DNA of 64,000 nt. Source: Pachyseris speciosa (taxonomy: Eukaryota > Cnidaria > Anthozoa > Scleractinia > Pachyseridae). This document shows positions 36,621 through 51,170 of the stretch, piece after piece. A program made the position numbers and the translations under genes. The notes under the pieces are model-generated. The model was not told the origin of the DNA, made no database searches, and saw only the letters and a program-made list of their open reading frames with translations. The stretch lies in assembly GCA_016490735.1 (NCBI GenBank), contig JAEMWC010000238.1, positions 946,833 through 1,010,832 of the forward strand. Reading direction: 5' to 3'. Position 1 is the stretch's first letter. The number at the start of each line of letters is the position of its first letter.

Positions 36621-38970
36621 ATCTCACTCTTTGAAAACTTAACGAACATGATCAAAGTAGGTGGCTTTTACTAGCTGTGATGAGTACTACGTGGGCGCAT
36701 CGTTTGGAGCGCGTACAATTAATTGTTGGTTTCCGATATTTTGACTTGGGTTCGTAATAACACTGTTTAAAATTTTGTAATACGATATTCAAAGTAAGTG
36801 GTTTTAGTAGCTGTGATGACTACTACTTGTGCGACCGATGTGGAGCGCCTCCCATCAATTTCCTGATTTCCGACATTTAGACTCTCGTGATGATCTCACT
36901 CTTTGCAAACTTGCAAGAGCATGTTCAAAGTAGGTGATTTTCAGTAGCTGTAATGATTACTACTTTTGCGCATGGTGTGGAGAACATACTATCGATTTCT
37001 GATTTCCGAGATTTACACTGTCGTTATTATCTCACTCTTTGAAAACTTGTAAGAGGATTTCAGAGGTGGATTTTACTAGCCCTGATGATTGCTACTTGTG
37101 CGCGCGTCCCATCAATTGATGATTTCCGAGATTTTGACTGTGGGTCATAATCTCATTCTTTGAAAACTTGAAAGATCATGTTGAAATTAGGTGTTTTTGA
37201 CTAGCAGTGTTGAATACTAGTCGAGCGGACGACGTGAAGCGCGTCCCTTCAATTCCTGATTTTCGACATTTTGAGTCTCGGTGCTATGTCGCTCTTTAAA
37301 AATCATAAGAACATATCAAACGTTGGTGTTTTTACTAGGTGTGACGAGTACTACTTGTACGCACGGTGTGGAGAGCTTACCATCCTTTCCTGATTTGCTA
37401 GATTTTGATTCTCAGTCGTAATCTCACTCTTTGTAACCTGTAAGAGGATGTTGAAAGTAGGTGGTTCTTACTAGCTGTGATGAGTGCGACTTGTGCGTAC
37501 GATGTGAGGCGCGACCCATCCACTCCTGATTGCGAGATTTCACTTTCCGTCAAAATGTAACTCGTCCCATCAATTCCTGATTTTCAAATTTGACTCTCGG
37601 TGATAGTCTCACTCTTTTCAAACTTGTAAGGACATGTTGAATGTAGGTGTTTTTTTCTAGCTGTGATGAGTTGTACTTGTCCGCACGTGTGGAGAGCTTA
37701 CCATCGATTCCTGATTTGCGAGATTTTGACTCTGAGTCATAATCTCACTCTTTGTAAACCTGTAAGAGGATGTTGAAAGTAGGTGGTTCTTACTAGCTGT
37801 GATGAGTGCGACTTGTGCGTACGATGTGAGGCGCGACCCATCCACTCCTGATTGCGAGATTTTTACTTTTCGTCAAAATGTAACTCGTCCCATCAAATCC
37901 TGATTTTCCAAATTTTGACTCTCGGTGATAATCTCACTCTTTTCAAACTTGTAAGGACATGTTGAATGTAGGTGTTTTTTCTAGCTGTGATGAGTTGTAC
38001 TTGTCCGCACGGTCTGGAGCGCGACCCATCAATTCCTGATATCCGAGATTTTGACAGTCGGTCATAATCTCAATGTTAAAATGCTTGTAAGAGGACGATA
38101 AAGGTAAGTGGTTTTACTAGCTGTGAGGTATGCTACTTGTGCACACGATTTGAGGAGCGTGCCATCACTTCCTGATTTCCGAGATTTTGACTGTCGTCAT
38201 ATCACGAATTGAAAACTTGCAAGGTGTTGTTGAATTTAGTTTTTACTGGCTTGGATGAATACTACTTGTGCGAACAATGTGGAGCACGTCCCTTCAAGTC
38301 CTTAATGTGGAGGTTTTTACTCTCGGTCTTAATGTCACATTTAGAAAACTTGTAAGAGCATGTGTGAAGTAGGTGTTTTAAATAGCTGTGATGAGTGGTA
38401 CTTGTGCACACCGTGTGAACGCTAACCATTAAATCCGGATTTCAGAGATTTTGACTCCGCGTCATTATCTAACTTTTTGAAAATGTAAGAACATGTTGAA
38501 AGTTGGTGGTTTTTACTAGCTTGATGAGTACTTCTTTTGCACACGGTTTTGAAAGCTGACCATCAATATCTCACTCCAGATTTTGACTCTCGGTGAGAAC
38601 CTCACTCTTTAAAAACTTGAAGAGGACTTTCAAAGTAGGTTGGTGGCTTCGACAAGCCTGATGAGTGCTACTTCTGCCCACGATGTGAAGCGCGTGCCAT
38701 CAATTCTTGATTTCCGAGATTTTGACGTCGGTCATAATCTCACGCTTTGAAAACTTACAAGATCATGTTCAAAGTAAGCGGTTTCACAAGCAGTGATGAG
38801 TGCCTGTTGTGTGCACGGTGTGGAGAGCTTACCATGAATTCCCAATTTCCGACTTTTGACTCTCGGTCATAAATCTCACTCTTGAATACTACTTGTGCCA
38901 ACAATGTGTAGCGCATCCATCAAGTTCTTCGTTGCGAGGTTTTGGCTCTCGGTTTTGGCCTCTCGGTCAC
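36621..38970 (+). repeat. 137-bp satellite array, left part of higher-order copy Y2
   Basis: These direct monomers correspond to 28930-30942 and 49930-51170. The stretch from about 38100 onward shows many one-base losses against both partners, for example in the aatttagtttttac and ctgactttg-like boxes. It contains the local 310-bp duplication described separately. No gene is supported. Confidence 0.88.
37440..38002 (+). repeat. Local tandem duplication of about 310-320 bp
   Basis: The segment from gtaagaggatgttgaaagt near 37441 to ttgtacttgtccgcacg near 37687 recurs from about 37759 to 38002. Both copies share a shortened monomer in which atgtaactc is joined directly to gtcccatcaa, skipping most of a monomer. 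The shared joint shows that the deletion came first and the duplication second. Confidence 0.85.
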
Positions 38971-39912
38971 ACCACCTAGATTGAACATAACCTTACAAGT
39001 GTTCAAAGAGGGAGATTATCATCGAGAGTAAAAAAATTCTGAAATCAGAATTGATTGGACCTCCTCCACACCGTGAGCACAAGAAATTCATCACAGCTAC
39101 TGAAATACACCTACTTTCACCTTGTTCTTAGAGGTTTTCAAAGAGTGAGATTATGAACTAAGAGTCAAAATCTCGGAAATCGGAAATTCATGGTAAGCGC
39201 TCCACACCGCGCTTACAGTAGTACTCATCACAGGTAGTAAAAACCACCAACTCTTAAAATGCTGTTACAAGTTTTCCAAAGAGTGAGATTATATTATCAC
39301 CGAGACCAAAAATCTCGTAAATCAGGAATTAATGGTACGCGCTCCTTACCGTGCGCTTAAGTAATATTTTAAAGTGAGATCGAAATCAGGTATTGATGGG
39401 ACGCACTCCACAGTGCTTGCACAAGTAGTATTCGTCACAGCTAGGGAAAAGCAAAATTCAATAAAACAAATTCATAAAACAAATATTCATAGGTGAGATC
39501 AAAAGCGAGATAAAAATGTCGGTTATCAGGAATGATGGGAAGCGCTCCACACCGAGAATAAAGTAGTATTCCTTAAGCTATTAAAACCAGCTACTCTCAA
39601 CCCACAAGTAAAGAGTGAGATTAAGACCGACAGTCTAAATCTCGAAAATCGGAATTGCTGGTAACCTCTCCACACCGTGCGCACAAGTACACAGCTAGCA
39701 AAAACCGAACTTTCAACATTTTCTTACAACTTTTCAAAAGGTGAGATTATGACAGAGTCACAATCTCTGAAAACTGGAATTGATGGTTAGGATTCCACGG
39801 CGTGCGCACACGTAGAAATCATCACAGCTTATGAAAACCACCTACTATCAACATGCTCTTACAAGTTTTCAAAGAGTGAGATTATGACCTAGAGTCCAAA
39901 CCTCGCAACTAA
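38971..39912 (-). repeat. Reverse-oriented satellite segment, copy 2
   Basis: This is the same reversed block as at 30943 and 51171. The left junction falls at ggtcac|accaccta, about 14 bp shorter on the reversed side than the other copies. The right junction is the switch after aacctcgcaactaa near 39912, identical in kind to copy 3. The copy has many one-base losses, for example ggaatgatggg where the others read ggaattgatggg. Confidence 0.92.
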
Positions 39913-42700
39913 CTCGATGATAATCTCACTCTCTCAACTTGTAAGAGCATGTTCAATCTAGGTTGTCTTTACTACCTGTGATGAATACTACTTGTGCGAA
40001 CAATGTGTAACGCGTCCCATCAAGTCCTTCGTTGCGAGGTTTTGGTTCTCGGTCATAATCTTACTCTTTGAAAACTTGTAAGAGCATGTTCAAAGTAGGT
40101 GGTTATAACTATCTGTACTGAGTACTACTTGTGCGCACGCTGTGGAAAGCTTACCATCACTTCAGAATTTCATAGATTTTGAATCTTGGTCATAATCTCA
40201 CTCTTTGAAAACTTCTAAGAACAAGGTGATTGTAGGTGGATTTCAATAGCTGTGATGAGTACTTTTTGTTCTCACGATCTGGAGGTGTTACAGATTTTGA
40301 CTCTCGATGATAATCTCACTCTTTGAAAACTTGTAAGAGCATGTAGGTGGTCTTCACTACCAGTGATGAATCCTACCTGTGCGAACAATGTGTAGCGCGT
40401 CCCATCAAGTCCTTCATTTCGAGGTTTTGGCTCTTTGTAATAATCTCACTCTTTGAAAACTTGTAACAGTATGTTCAAAGTAGGTGGTTATAACTATCTG
40501 TACAATGTGTGGACCACGTCTCATCAATACCTGATTTTCGAGATTTTAAGTCTCGGGCACAATCTCACTCTTAAAAAACTTGTAAGAGAATGTTGAAAGT
40601 AGGTGGTTTTGACTCGCTGTGATGAGTACTATTTGAGCAGACAGTAAGGAGCGCGTGCCATTAATTCCTGATTTACGAGATCTTTAGTCTCGGTAATAAT
40701 CTCAGTCTTTGAAAACTTGTAACACCATGTTAAAAGTTGGTGGTTTCTACTAGCTGTGATGAATTTCCAATGAATTTCCATGAATTTCCAATTCCCGAGA
40801 TTTTGACTCTCACTCATTATCTCACTCTTGGAAAACTTCTAAGAGCTACTACAAAGTAGGTGAATTAAGTACCTGTGATGAGTACTTCTTTGTGCTCTCG
40901 CTGTGGAAGAGGTCCAATCAATTCCTGATTTTCGAGATTTCGACTCTCCGTGACAATCTCACTCATTGAAAACTTGTAAGAGGATGCTGGTGGTTTTTAC
41001 TACCTGTGGTGAATAGTACTTGTCCGACCCATCAATTCCTGATTTCCGAGATTTTGACTCTCAGTCATAATCTCATTCTTTTAAAACTTGTAAATGAATG
41101 TTCAAAGTAGGTGGTTTTTACTAGCTGTGATGAGTACTACTTGTGCACAGGGGTTGGAGCGGTTACCATATATTCCGGATTTCAGAGATATTGACTCGGG
41201 GTGATAGTCTCACTCTTTGAAAATTTGTAAGAGCATGTTGAAACTAGGTGGATTTTACTAGCTGTGATGAGTACTACTCTTGCGCACGATGTAGAGCTCG
41301 TCCCATTATTTCCCGGTCTGGAGGGCGTATCATCAATTCCTCATATCCGAGATTTTGATTCTCGGTCATAATCTCAGTCTTTGAAATCTCGTAAGAGGAT
41401 GTTAAAAATAGGTGATGTCTACTAGCTGTAAAGTGTGCTACATGTGCGCACGATTTGAGACGCTTTCCATCACTTCCGGTTTTCCGAGATTTTGACTGTC
41501 CGTCATAATCTCACTCTTTGAAAGCCTTCAAGATCGCGATGAACGTAGGTGGTTTTTACTAGCTGTTATTAGTCCTACCAGGGTGCACGGTGTGGAGCGC
41601 CTCCCATCAACGCCTGATTTTCGACATTTTGAGTTTCGGTAATAATCTCACTCTTAGAAATCTTGTAAGATAATGTTGAGAAATCTAGTAAGATCTTGTT
41701 GATTTTACTAGCTGTGATCGGTCCTACTTGTGCGCACGGTATGAGGAGCGTGCCATCCATTCCTGTTTCCGAAATTTTGAATGGGGGTCATGTTACCACG
41801 CTTTTAAAACTTGCAAGGTCTTGTTGCATTTAGGTGGTCTTGACTAGCTGAGATGAATACTACTTGTGCGAACAATGTAAAGCGAGACCCATGAATTCCT
41901 TAGTTGCGAGGTTTCGACTCTCGGTCATAATCTCACTCCTTAAAAACTTCTAAGAGCATGTTGAAAGTACTTTGTTTTTACTAGCTGTGGTGAGTACTCC
42001 CTGTGCACACGGTGTGGAGAGCTTACCATCAAGTCCTGATCTCCCAGGTGATGATCCTACTCTTGGAAAACTATTAAGAGGATTTCGAAAGCCGGTTGCT
42101 TTTAGTAGCCGTAATGAGTGCTACTTATGCGCACGATGTGGAGCGCGTACCATCAATTCATGATTTCTGAAATTTTAACAAGCGCTCATAACTTCACTCT
42201 TTGAAAACTTGAACGATCATGTTCAAATTAGGTGGTTTTCACTAGCTGTGTTGAATGGTATTCGAGTGGAAGATGTGGAGCGCGTCCCATCAATTCCTGA
42301 TTGTCCACATTTTAAGTCTGGGTGGAAATCTCGCGCTTTGAAAGCTTGTAAGAGCATGTTAAAAGTTTGTGGTTTTTACTACCTGTCATGAGTACTAGTG
42401 GTACGCGCGGTGTGGAGGGCATACCATGAATTTCCGATTTTCGGGATTTTGACTCTCGGTCATAATCTCACTCTTGGAAGACTTCTAACAGCAAGTTGAA
42501 AGTAGATGGTTTTCAGTAGCTGTGATGAGTACCTGTGTCGAGGAGGTTTTGACTCTCGGTCATAATCTCACTCTTGGAAAACCTCTAAGAGTTAGTTCAA
42601 AGTAGATGGTTTTAAGTTCTTAGTGATGAGTACCTGTGTGGAGTAGGTCTAATCAATTCCTGATTTCCCAGGTTTTGACTCTCGATGATAATCTCACTCT
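39913..42700 (+). repeat. 137-bp satellite array, right part of Y2
   Basis: Direct orientation resumes with ctcgatgataatctcactc. The block matches 52141-53500, including the ataggtgatgtctactagc box at about 41408 and 53298, and a partly doubled monomer start at about 41660-41700 that is also seen near 4950, 5755, 6120 and 32200. No gene is supported. Confidence 0.88.
40759..40791 (+). repeat. 10-bp micro-repeat, tgaatttcca units
   Basis: Three tgaatttcca units stand in a row (spacings of 10-11 bp) where a normal monomer would have the gtactac and tgtgcgcac boxes. This is probably slippage in a shortened monomer. Confidence 0.85.
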
Positions 42701-45700
42701 TTGAAAACTTGTAAGAGCCTGTTGAATCTAGGTGGATTTTACTACCTCTGATGACTACTACTTTTAGAAACGATGTGCTTCACGACCAACCAATTCCTGA
42801 TTTCCGAGATATTGACCATCAGTTATAATCTTATTCTTAGAAAAGTTGTAAGAAAATGTTCAAAGTAGATGGTTTTTTGTAGCTGTGATGAGTACTACCT
42901 CTGCACAGGGTGTGGAGCGCTTACCATCAATTGTTGATTTCCGAGATTTTGGCTATTGTTCATAATCACACTGTTTGAAGACTTGTAATTGGATGTTCAA
43001 AGTAGGTGGTTTTCACTAGCTGTGATGAGTACTACTTGTGCGCACGTTGTTGAGCGCGTCCCATCATTTCCTAATTTCGGTGGTTTTGACTCTATGTCAT
43101 AGTCTCACTCTTGTGAAAGTAATAAGAGTACTTTTAAGTAGGTGGTTTTTACTAGTTGTTAAGAGTACCACTTGTGCGCACGATGTAGAGCGCGTTCCAT
43201 CATTTCCTGATTTCCGAGATTTTGACTCTCGGCGATAATCTCACTTTTTGAAAACTGTTAAGAGCATGTTGAAAGTAGGCGGTTTTAACTAGCTATGTTG
43301 AGTAAGCACATGTTGAAAGTTGGTGGTTTTTACTAGCTGAGATAAGTACTACTTGTTTGCACGATGTGGAGAGCTTACAATCAATTCCTGATTTCCGACA
43401 TTTTGAGAGTCGGTCATAATCTCACTGTTTGAAAACTTGAAAGATCATGTTCTAAGTAGGTGGTCTTTACTAGCTGTGATGAATACTAGTCGTCCGGACG
43501 ATGTGGAGCGCGTCCCATCAATTCCTGACTTTCGACGTTTTGACTTTCGGTAATACTCTGTCTCTTTAACAACTTGTAAGAGCATTTTGAAAGTAAGTGG
43601 TTTTTACTAGCTGTGAAGAGTAGTACATGTGCGCACGGTGAGAAGCGCTTGCCGTCAATACCTGATTTGCGAGATTTTGACTGTCGGTCATAATCTCAAA
43701 CTCGAAAAACTTTAAAGATCGTGTTGAAAGCAGCTTACGTTTTACTTGCTTGCAATGAGTAGCATTTGTGTGCACGGTGTGAAACGCGTCCCATCAATTC
43801 CTGATTTGCCAAATTTTGACTCTCGGTCATAATCTCACTCTTTTCAAGCTTGTAAGGACGTGTTGAATGTAGGTGTTTTTTTCTAGCTCTGATGAGTTGT
43901 TCTTGAGCGCACGGTCTGGAGCGTGTCCCATCAAATCCTGATATCCGAGATTTTGACACTCGGTCATAATCACAGTCTTTGAAAGCTTGTAAGAGGACGA
44001 TAAACGTAGGTGGTTTCTACTAGCTGTGTTGTGTGCTACTTGTGCACACGATTTGAGGGGGGTGCCATCACGTCCGGATTTCCGAGATTTTCACTGTCGG
44101 TCATATTATCACGAAGTGAAAACTTGCAAGGTGTTGTTGAATTTAGGTGTTTTTACTGGCTGGGATTAATACTACTTGTGGGAACAATGTGGAGCACGTC
44201 CCATGATCCTTAGTCTCGAGGGTTTTACTCTCGGTCTTAATCTGACATTTTAAAAACTAGTGAGAGCATGCGTAAAGTAGGTGGTGTTCAATAGCTGTGA
44301 TGAGTGCTACTTGAGCGCACGCTGTGGAACGCTTACCATTAATTCCTGATTTTAGAGATTTTGACTCTCGGTCATTATATCACTTTTTGAAACCTTGTAA
44401 GAACATGTTGAAATTGGGTGGTTTTTACTAGCTGTGGTTGGTACTACTTCTGCACACGGTGTGGAGAGCTTACCATGAATTTCTGATTTCCGAGATTTAA
44501 ATGGCGGTGATTATCTGACTCTTTGAAAACTTGTAAGAGGATTTCGAAAGTGAGTGGCTGATGATTTCCGAGATTCTGAATGTCGGACATAATCTCATTC
44601 TTTGAAAACCTTCACGATCACGTTCAAATTTGGTTGTTTTGACTAGCTGTGTTGAATACTTGTGGAGCGGACGATGTGGAGCCTTCCCATGAATTCGTGG
44701 TTATCGACAGTTTGAGTCTCTTTGCTAATCTCGCTTTTTGAAAACTTGTAAGATCATGTTAAAAGTTGGTGGTTTTTACTAGCTCTGATGAGTGCTACTT
44801 TTGCGCACGGTGAGGGGAGGTTACCATCGATTCCTAATTTGGGAGATTTTGACTCTCAGTCATAACCTCACCCTTTGTAAACCTGTAAGAGCATGTTGAA
44901 AGTAGGTGGTTTTTACTAGCTGTGATGAGTGCGACTTGCGCGTACGATGTTATGCGCGTCCCATCAATTCCTGATTTCCGAGATTTTCACTTTCGGTCAA
45001 GATGCAAGATCGTGTTGAAAAATGGTAGTTTTTGCTACCTGTAATGAGTACTACTTTTTAACACGATATCGGTCATAATCTCACTCTTTGAAAACCTGCA
45101 AGATCATGTTCAAGGCAGGTGGATTTTCGTAGCTGTGATTAGTACTACTTTGCGCACGATGTGGAGCGCCTCCCATCATTTCCTAATTTCCGAGATTTTG
45201 AGTCTCGGTCATAATATCACCCTTTTCAAACCTTTAAGAGCATGTTGAAAGTACGTTTTTTTTACTAGCTCCTAAGAGTATTACTTGTGCGCACGATGTG
45301 AGGTGCGTCCCATCAATTACTGATTTCCGAGATTTTGACTGTCGATCCTCATCTCACTCTTTGAAAACTTGCAAGATCATGTTGAAGGTAGTCGGTTTTT
45401 AATAGCTGTGATGGATACTACTGTTGCGCACGGTGTGAAACGCGTACCATCCATTCCTGATCTTGCAAGACCGCGTTGAAAGTAGCTGGTTTTTACTTGC
45501 TGTGAGGAGTACCACTTGGCCGCACGGGGTGGATACCTTATCTTCAATTCCTGAAATTTTTACTCTCGCTTTTGATCTCACCCTTTCAATATTTGAAAGA
45601 GCACGTTGAAAGTAGATGGTTTTTACTTGCTGGTATGAATACTAGTCGTGCGAACGATGTAGAGCGCATCCAATCAATTCCTGATTCTCGCAATTTTCAG

Positions 45701-48700
45701 TTTTGCTAATAATCTTACTCTTTGAAAACTTGTAATAGCATGTTGAAAGTCGGTTGTTTTTACTAGCTGCTATGAGTACTACTAGGTCGCACGGTGTGGA
45801 CCACTTCGCATTATTTCCTGATTGACTAGAATGTGACTCTCGGTCATAAAGTCACTCTTTGATAACTTTCAAGATCATGTTGAAATTCAGCGGTTTGACT
45901 TGCTGTGATGAGTACCAGTTGTGTGCACTGAGTGAAGAGCTTACCATCAATTCCTGATTACTGACTTTTGACTCTCGGTCATAATCTCACTCTTTCAAAA
46001 CTTGTACGAGCATGTTCAACGTAGTTTTGTTTTACTACCTGTGATGAGTACTACTTTTGCGCACGGTGTGGAGCGCTTACCACGAATTCCTGATTTACGA
46101 TATTTTGACTCTCAGTCTTGCAAGAAATTTGTTTAAGTTAGGTGGTTTTACTAGCTGTGATGGGTGCTAGTTGTGCGCACGGTCTGGAGCGCGCACCACC
46201 AAGTCCTGATTTCAGAAATTTTTTCTGTCGGCCATAATATCACTCTTTGAGAACTTGCAACGTCGTGTTGAAATTAGCTGGGTTTACTAGCTGTGATGAA
46301 CACTACTTGGAGAAACAATGGTGAGCACGTCCCATAAATACCTGATTTGCAACATTTTAACTCTCGGCCACAATCTCACTCAAAAAAATTGTAAGAGCAT
46401 GTGGAAAGTAGGTGGTTTTTACTGGTGTGATGAGATCTATGACCTCACTGTGAGGAGCGCGTACCATTAATTACTGATTTACGAGATTTTGACTCTCGGT
46501 GATAATCTCACTCTTTGAAAACTTGTAACACTATGTTAAAAGTTGGTGGTTTTTACTAGCTGTGATGAGTACTACTTCTACCTACTTCCCATGAATTTCT
46601 TATTTCCGAAGTTTCGCTCATAATCTTACTGTTTCAAATCGTGTAAGAGCAAGTTGAAAGTAGGTGGTTTTAAGTACCTGTGATGAGTACTTCTTGTGCT
46701 CACACTGTGGAGGTGGTCCAATCAATTCCTGATTTCGGAGATTTCGACTCTCGATGACCATCTCACTCTTTGAAAACTTGTAAGAGCATGTTGAATCTAG
46801 GTTGTTTTTACTACCTGTGTTGAATACTACTGGTGCGAACGATGTGCTCACCGACAATTCCCAGTCATAATGTAATTCTTTGAAACCTTGTAAGAGAATC
46901 TTCAAAGTAGGTGGGATTTAATAGCTGTGATAAGTACTACTTCTGCATACGGTTTGGAGCGCTTACTATCAATTTCGGATTTCAGAGATTTTAATCTAAC
47001 TCTTTGAAAACTAGCAAGATCATGTTCAAAATAGGTAGTCTTCACTAGCTTTGATTAATACTAGTCGCCTACACGATGAGTAGCTCGTCCCATCAATTGT
47101 TGATTTTCGATATTTTGAGTTTCTTTAATAATCTCAATCTTTGAACACATTTAAGAGCATGTTGAATGTAGGTGGGTTTTACTAGATGTGATATGTGCTA
47201 CTTCTAGGCACGATTTGAGGGGCGTGCCATAAATTCCGGATTTCCGAGGTTTTGACTCTCGGTGATAATATCACTCGTAGAAATCTTGTAAGATTATGTT
47301 GAAAGTCAGTGGATTTTACTAGCTTTGATTAGTCCTACCTGTGCGCACGGTAAGAGGTGCGTGCCATCCATTCCTGTTTCCGAGATTTTGACGTACGGTC
47401 ATGTTACCACGCTTTCAAAACTTGCAAGGTCTTGTTGAATTTAGGTGGTTTTTACTAGCTGAGATGAATACTACTTGTGCGAACAAAGTAGAGTGAGACC
47501 CATCAATTCCTTAGTTGCGAGGTTTGGACTCTCGGTCATAATCTCACTCTTTAAAATCTTCTAAGAGCATGTTGAAAGTAGGTTGTATTTACTAGCTGTT
47601 GTGACTACTTCTTGTGCGCACGGTGTGGAGAGCTTCCCATCAATTCCTTATTTTCCAAATTTTGACTCTTGGTCATAATCTTACTCTTTTCAAACTTGTA
47701 AGGACATGTTGAATGTAGGTGTTTTTTTCTAGCTGTGATGAGTTGTACTTGTGCGCAGGGTCTGTACTTGTGCGCACGACATTTTGACACTCGGTCATAA
47801 TCTGACTCTTTTAAAGCTTGTAAGAGGATGTTTAAGGTAGGTGGTTTCTACGAGCTGTGATGTGTGCTACTTGTGCAGAAGATTTGAGGGGCGTACCATT
47901 AATTCCGGATTTCCGAGATTTTGACTGTCGGTCATATTATCACGAATAGAAAACTTTCAAGGTCTTGTTGAATTTAGGTGGTTTTTACTCGCTGCGATGA
48001 ATACTACTTGTGCGAACAATGTAGGGCGCGTCCCATCAAGACCGTAGTGTCGATGTGTGCTACTCTTGCACACGATTTGAGGAGCGTGCCATCACCTCCG
48101 GATTTCCGAGATTTTGACTGTCGGTCATATTATCACGAATTGAAAACTTGCAAGGTGTTTTTGTAGTTAGGTGTTTTTAGTGGCTGGGATGAATACTGCT
48201 TGTGCCAACAATGTGGAGCACGTCCCATCAAGTCCTTAGTATCGAGGTGTTTACTCTCGGTCTTAATCTCACATTTTTAAAACTTGTAAGAGCATGTGTA
48301 AGGTAGGTGGTTTTCAAAAGCTGTGATGAGTACTACTTCTGCACACGGTGTGGAGAGCTTACCATGAATTTCTGATTTCCGAGATTTACACTGTCGGTGA
48401 TTATCTCACTCTTTGAAAACTTGTAAGAGGATTTCGAAAGTGGGTGGCTGATGATTTCCGAGAGTTTGACTGTCGGACATAATCACATTTTTTGAAAACC
48501 TTAAAGATCATTTTCAAATTAGGTTGTTTTGACTAGCTGTGTTGAATACTGGTAGAGCGGACGATGTTGAGCGCTTCCCATGAATTCATGGTTTTCGACA
48601 GTTTGAGTCTCAGTGCTAAACTCGCTGTTTGAAAACTTGTAAGATCATGTTAAAAGTTGGTGGTTCTTACTAGCTGTGATGAGTACTACTTTTACGCACG

Positions 48701-48830
48701 GTGAGGGGAGCTTACCATCGATTCCCAATTGGGGAGATTTTGACTCTCAGTCATAACCTCACCCTTTGTAAACCTGTAAGAGCATGTTGAAAGTTGGTGG
48801 CTTTTACTAGCTGTGATGTGTGCTACTTCT
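42701..48830 (+). repeat. 137-bp satellite array, higher-order copy X4
   Basis: 42706-43300 matches the window start (1-520) and 10390-11000. 43310-47500 matches X3 at 23951-28000. Landmarks are the gttgttgagcgcgtccc monomer (about 43045), the ggatacctta variant of the M2 monomer (about 45530) and the gacgtacggtcatgttacc box (about 47390). About 1.4 kb follow that match other Y-type monomers (47860-48830). No gene is supported. Confidence 0.9.
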
Positions 48831-51170
48831 ACGCACGATTTGAGGGGCGTCCCATAAATTCCGGATTTCCAAAGTTTTGACTGTCAGTGATAATATCACT
48901 GTTAGAAATCTTGTAAGATTAGATTAAAAGTCAGTGGATTTTACTAGCCGTGATGAGTCCTATCTGTGCGCACGGTAAGAGGTGGCTGCCATCCATTCCT
49001 GTTTCCGAGATTTTTACGTACGGTCACGTTACCACGCTTTCAAAACTTGCAAGGTCTTGTTCAGTTTAGGTGGTTTTTACTAGCTGAGATAAATACTACT
49101 ACTGCGAAGAAAGTAGAGTGAGACCCATCAATTCAATAATCTCAGTCTTTAAAAACTTCTAAGAGCATGCTGTAACTTGAAAGAGTATGTTCAAAGTAGT
49201 TGGTTTTCCGTAGCTGTGATGAGTACTACTTGTGCGCACGATGTGGAGCGCGGCCTATCATTTCCTAATTATGGAGATTTTGACTCTATGTCCTAGTCTC
49301 ACTCTTTTCAAACTAATAAGAACATTTTTAAAGTAGGTGCTTTTTACTAGCTCTTAAGAGTACCACTAGTATGCACGATGAGGAGCGCGTCCCACCATTT
49401 TCTGATTTTCGATATTTTGACTCTCGGTGATAATGTCAGTCTTTGAAAACTCTTAAGAGCATGTTGAAAGTTGGTGGTTTTTACTAGCTGTGATGTGTAC
49501 GGGTGGACGGTGTGGAGGGTTTACCATCAATTCCTGCTTTGCTAGATTTTGACTCTCGGTGATGACTCACTCTTTGAAAACTTTTAAGAGGACTTCGAAA
49601 GTAGGTGGCTTCGAGAAGCCGTGATGAGTGCTACTTCTAACCACGATGTGGAGCGCGTGCCATTAATTCATGATTTCCGAGATTTTCACGGTCGGTCATA
49701 ATCTCACTCTTTCTAAACTTGCAAGATCATGTTTAAATTAAGCGGTTTTACCAGCTGTGATGAGTACTAGTTGTGTGCACGGTGAGCTTACCATCAATTC
49801 CCGATTTCCGAGCTTTTGACTCTCGGTCATAATGTCACTCTTGAATACTACTCGTGCAAACAATGTGCAGCGCGTCCCATCAAGTCCTTCGCTGCGAGGT
49901 TTTGGCTCTCGTTCACATCTCACAAAACTTTACGAACATGATCAAAGTAGGTGGCTTTTACTAGCTCTGATGAGTACTACTTGGGCGCACGAGGAGAAGG
50001 GCTTGCCATCAATACCTGATTTGCGAGATTTTGACTGTCGGTCATAAACTCAAACTTGGAAAACTTTTAAGATGGTGTTGAAAGCAGGTTACTTTTCACT
50101 AGCTGTGACAAGTACTATTTGTGTGCAAGATGTGAAACGCGTCCCATCAATTCCTGATTTTCCAAATTTTGACTCTCGGTCATAATGTCACTCTTTTCAA
50201 ACTTGTAAGGACGTGTTGAATGTAGTTGTTTTTTTTTAGCTGTGATGAGTTGTACTTGTGCGCACAGTCCCATCAATTCCTGATATCCGAGATTTTCACA
50301 CTCGGTAGGTGGTTTCTACTGGCTGTGATGTACGCTACTTGTGCACACGTTTTGAGGAGCGTGCCATCACCTCCGAATTTCCGAGATTTTGACTTTCGGT
50401 CATATTATCATGAATTGAAAACTTGCAAGGTGTTGTTGAAGTTAGGTGTTTTTACTGGCTTGGATGAATACTACTTGTGCGAACAATGTGGAGCACGTCC
50501 CATCAAGTCCTTAGTGTCGAGCATTTTACTCTCGGTATTAATCTCACATTTAGAAAACTTGTAAGAGGATGTGTGAAGTAGGTGGTTTTCAATAGCTGTG
50601 ATGAGTGGTACTTGTGCGCACATTGTAGAACGCTAACCATTAAATCCGCATTTCAGAGATTTTGACTCTCGGTCATTATCTAACTCTTTGAAAAGTTGTA
50701 AGAACATGTTGAAAGTTGGTGGCTAGCTTTGGTGAGTACTACTTTTGCACACGGTTTTGAGAGCTGACCATCAATTTCTGACTTCCGAGATTTTGACTCT
50801 CGGTGAGAACCTCACTCTTTAAAAACTTGTTAAAGGACTTCCAAAGTAGGTTGGTGGCTTCGACAAGCCCTGATGAGTGCTACTTCTGCCCACGATGTGA
50901 AGCGCGTGCCATCAATTCATGATTTCCGAGATTTTGACGGTCGGTCTTAATCTCACTCTTTGAAAACTTGCAAGATCATGTTCAAAGTAAGCGGTTTCAC
51001 CAGCTGTGATGAGTGCCTGTTGTGTGCACGGTGTGGAGAGCTTATCATGAATTCCCGATTTCCGACCTTTTGACTCTCGGTCACAATCTCACTCTTGAAT
51101 ACTACTTGTGCAAACAATGTGTAGCGCGTCCCATCAAGTCCTTCGCTGCGAGGTTTTGGCTCTCGGTCAC
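48831..51170 (+). repeat. 137-bp satellite array, left part of higher-order copy Y3
   Basis: 48831-49480 matches 19180-19960, the X2 stretch just before the LINE insertion. It therefore shows the uninterrupted form of that region. 49490-50230 matches 22640-23330, and 50590-51170 matches 30400-30942. No gene is supported. Confidence 0.9.
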
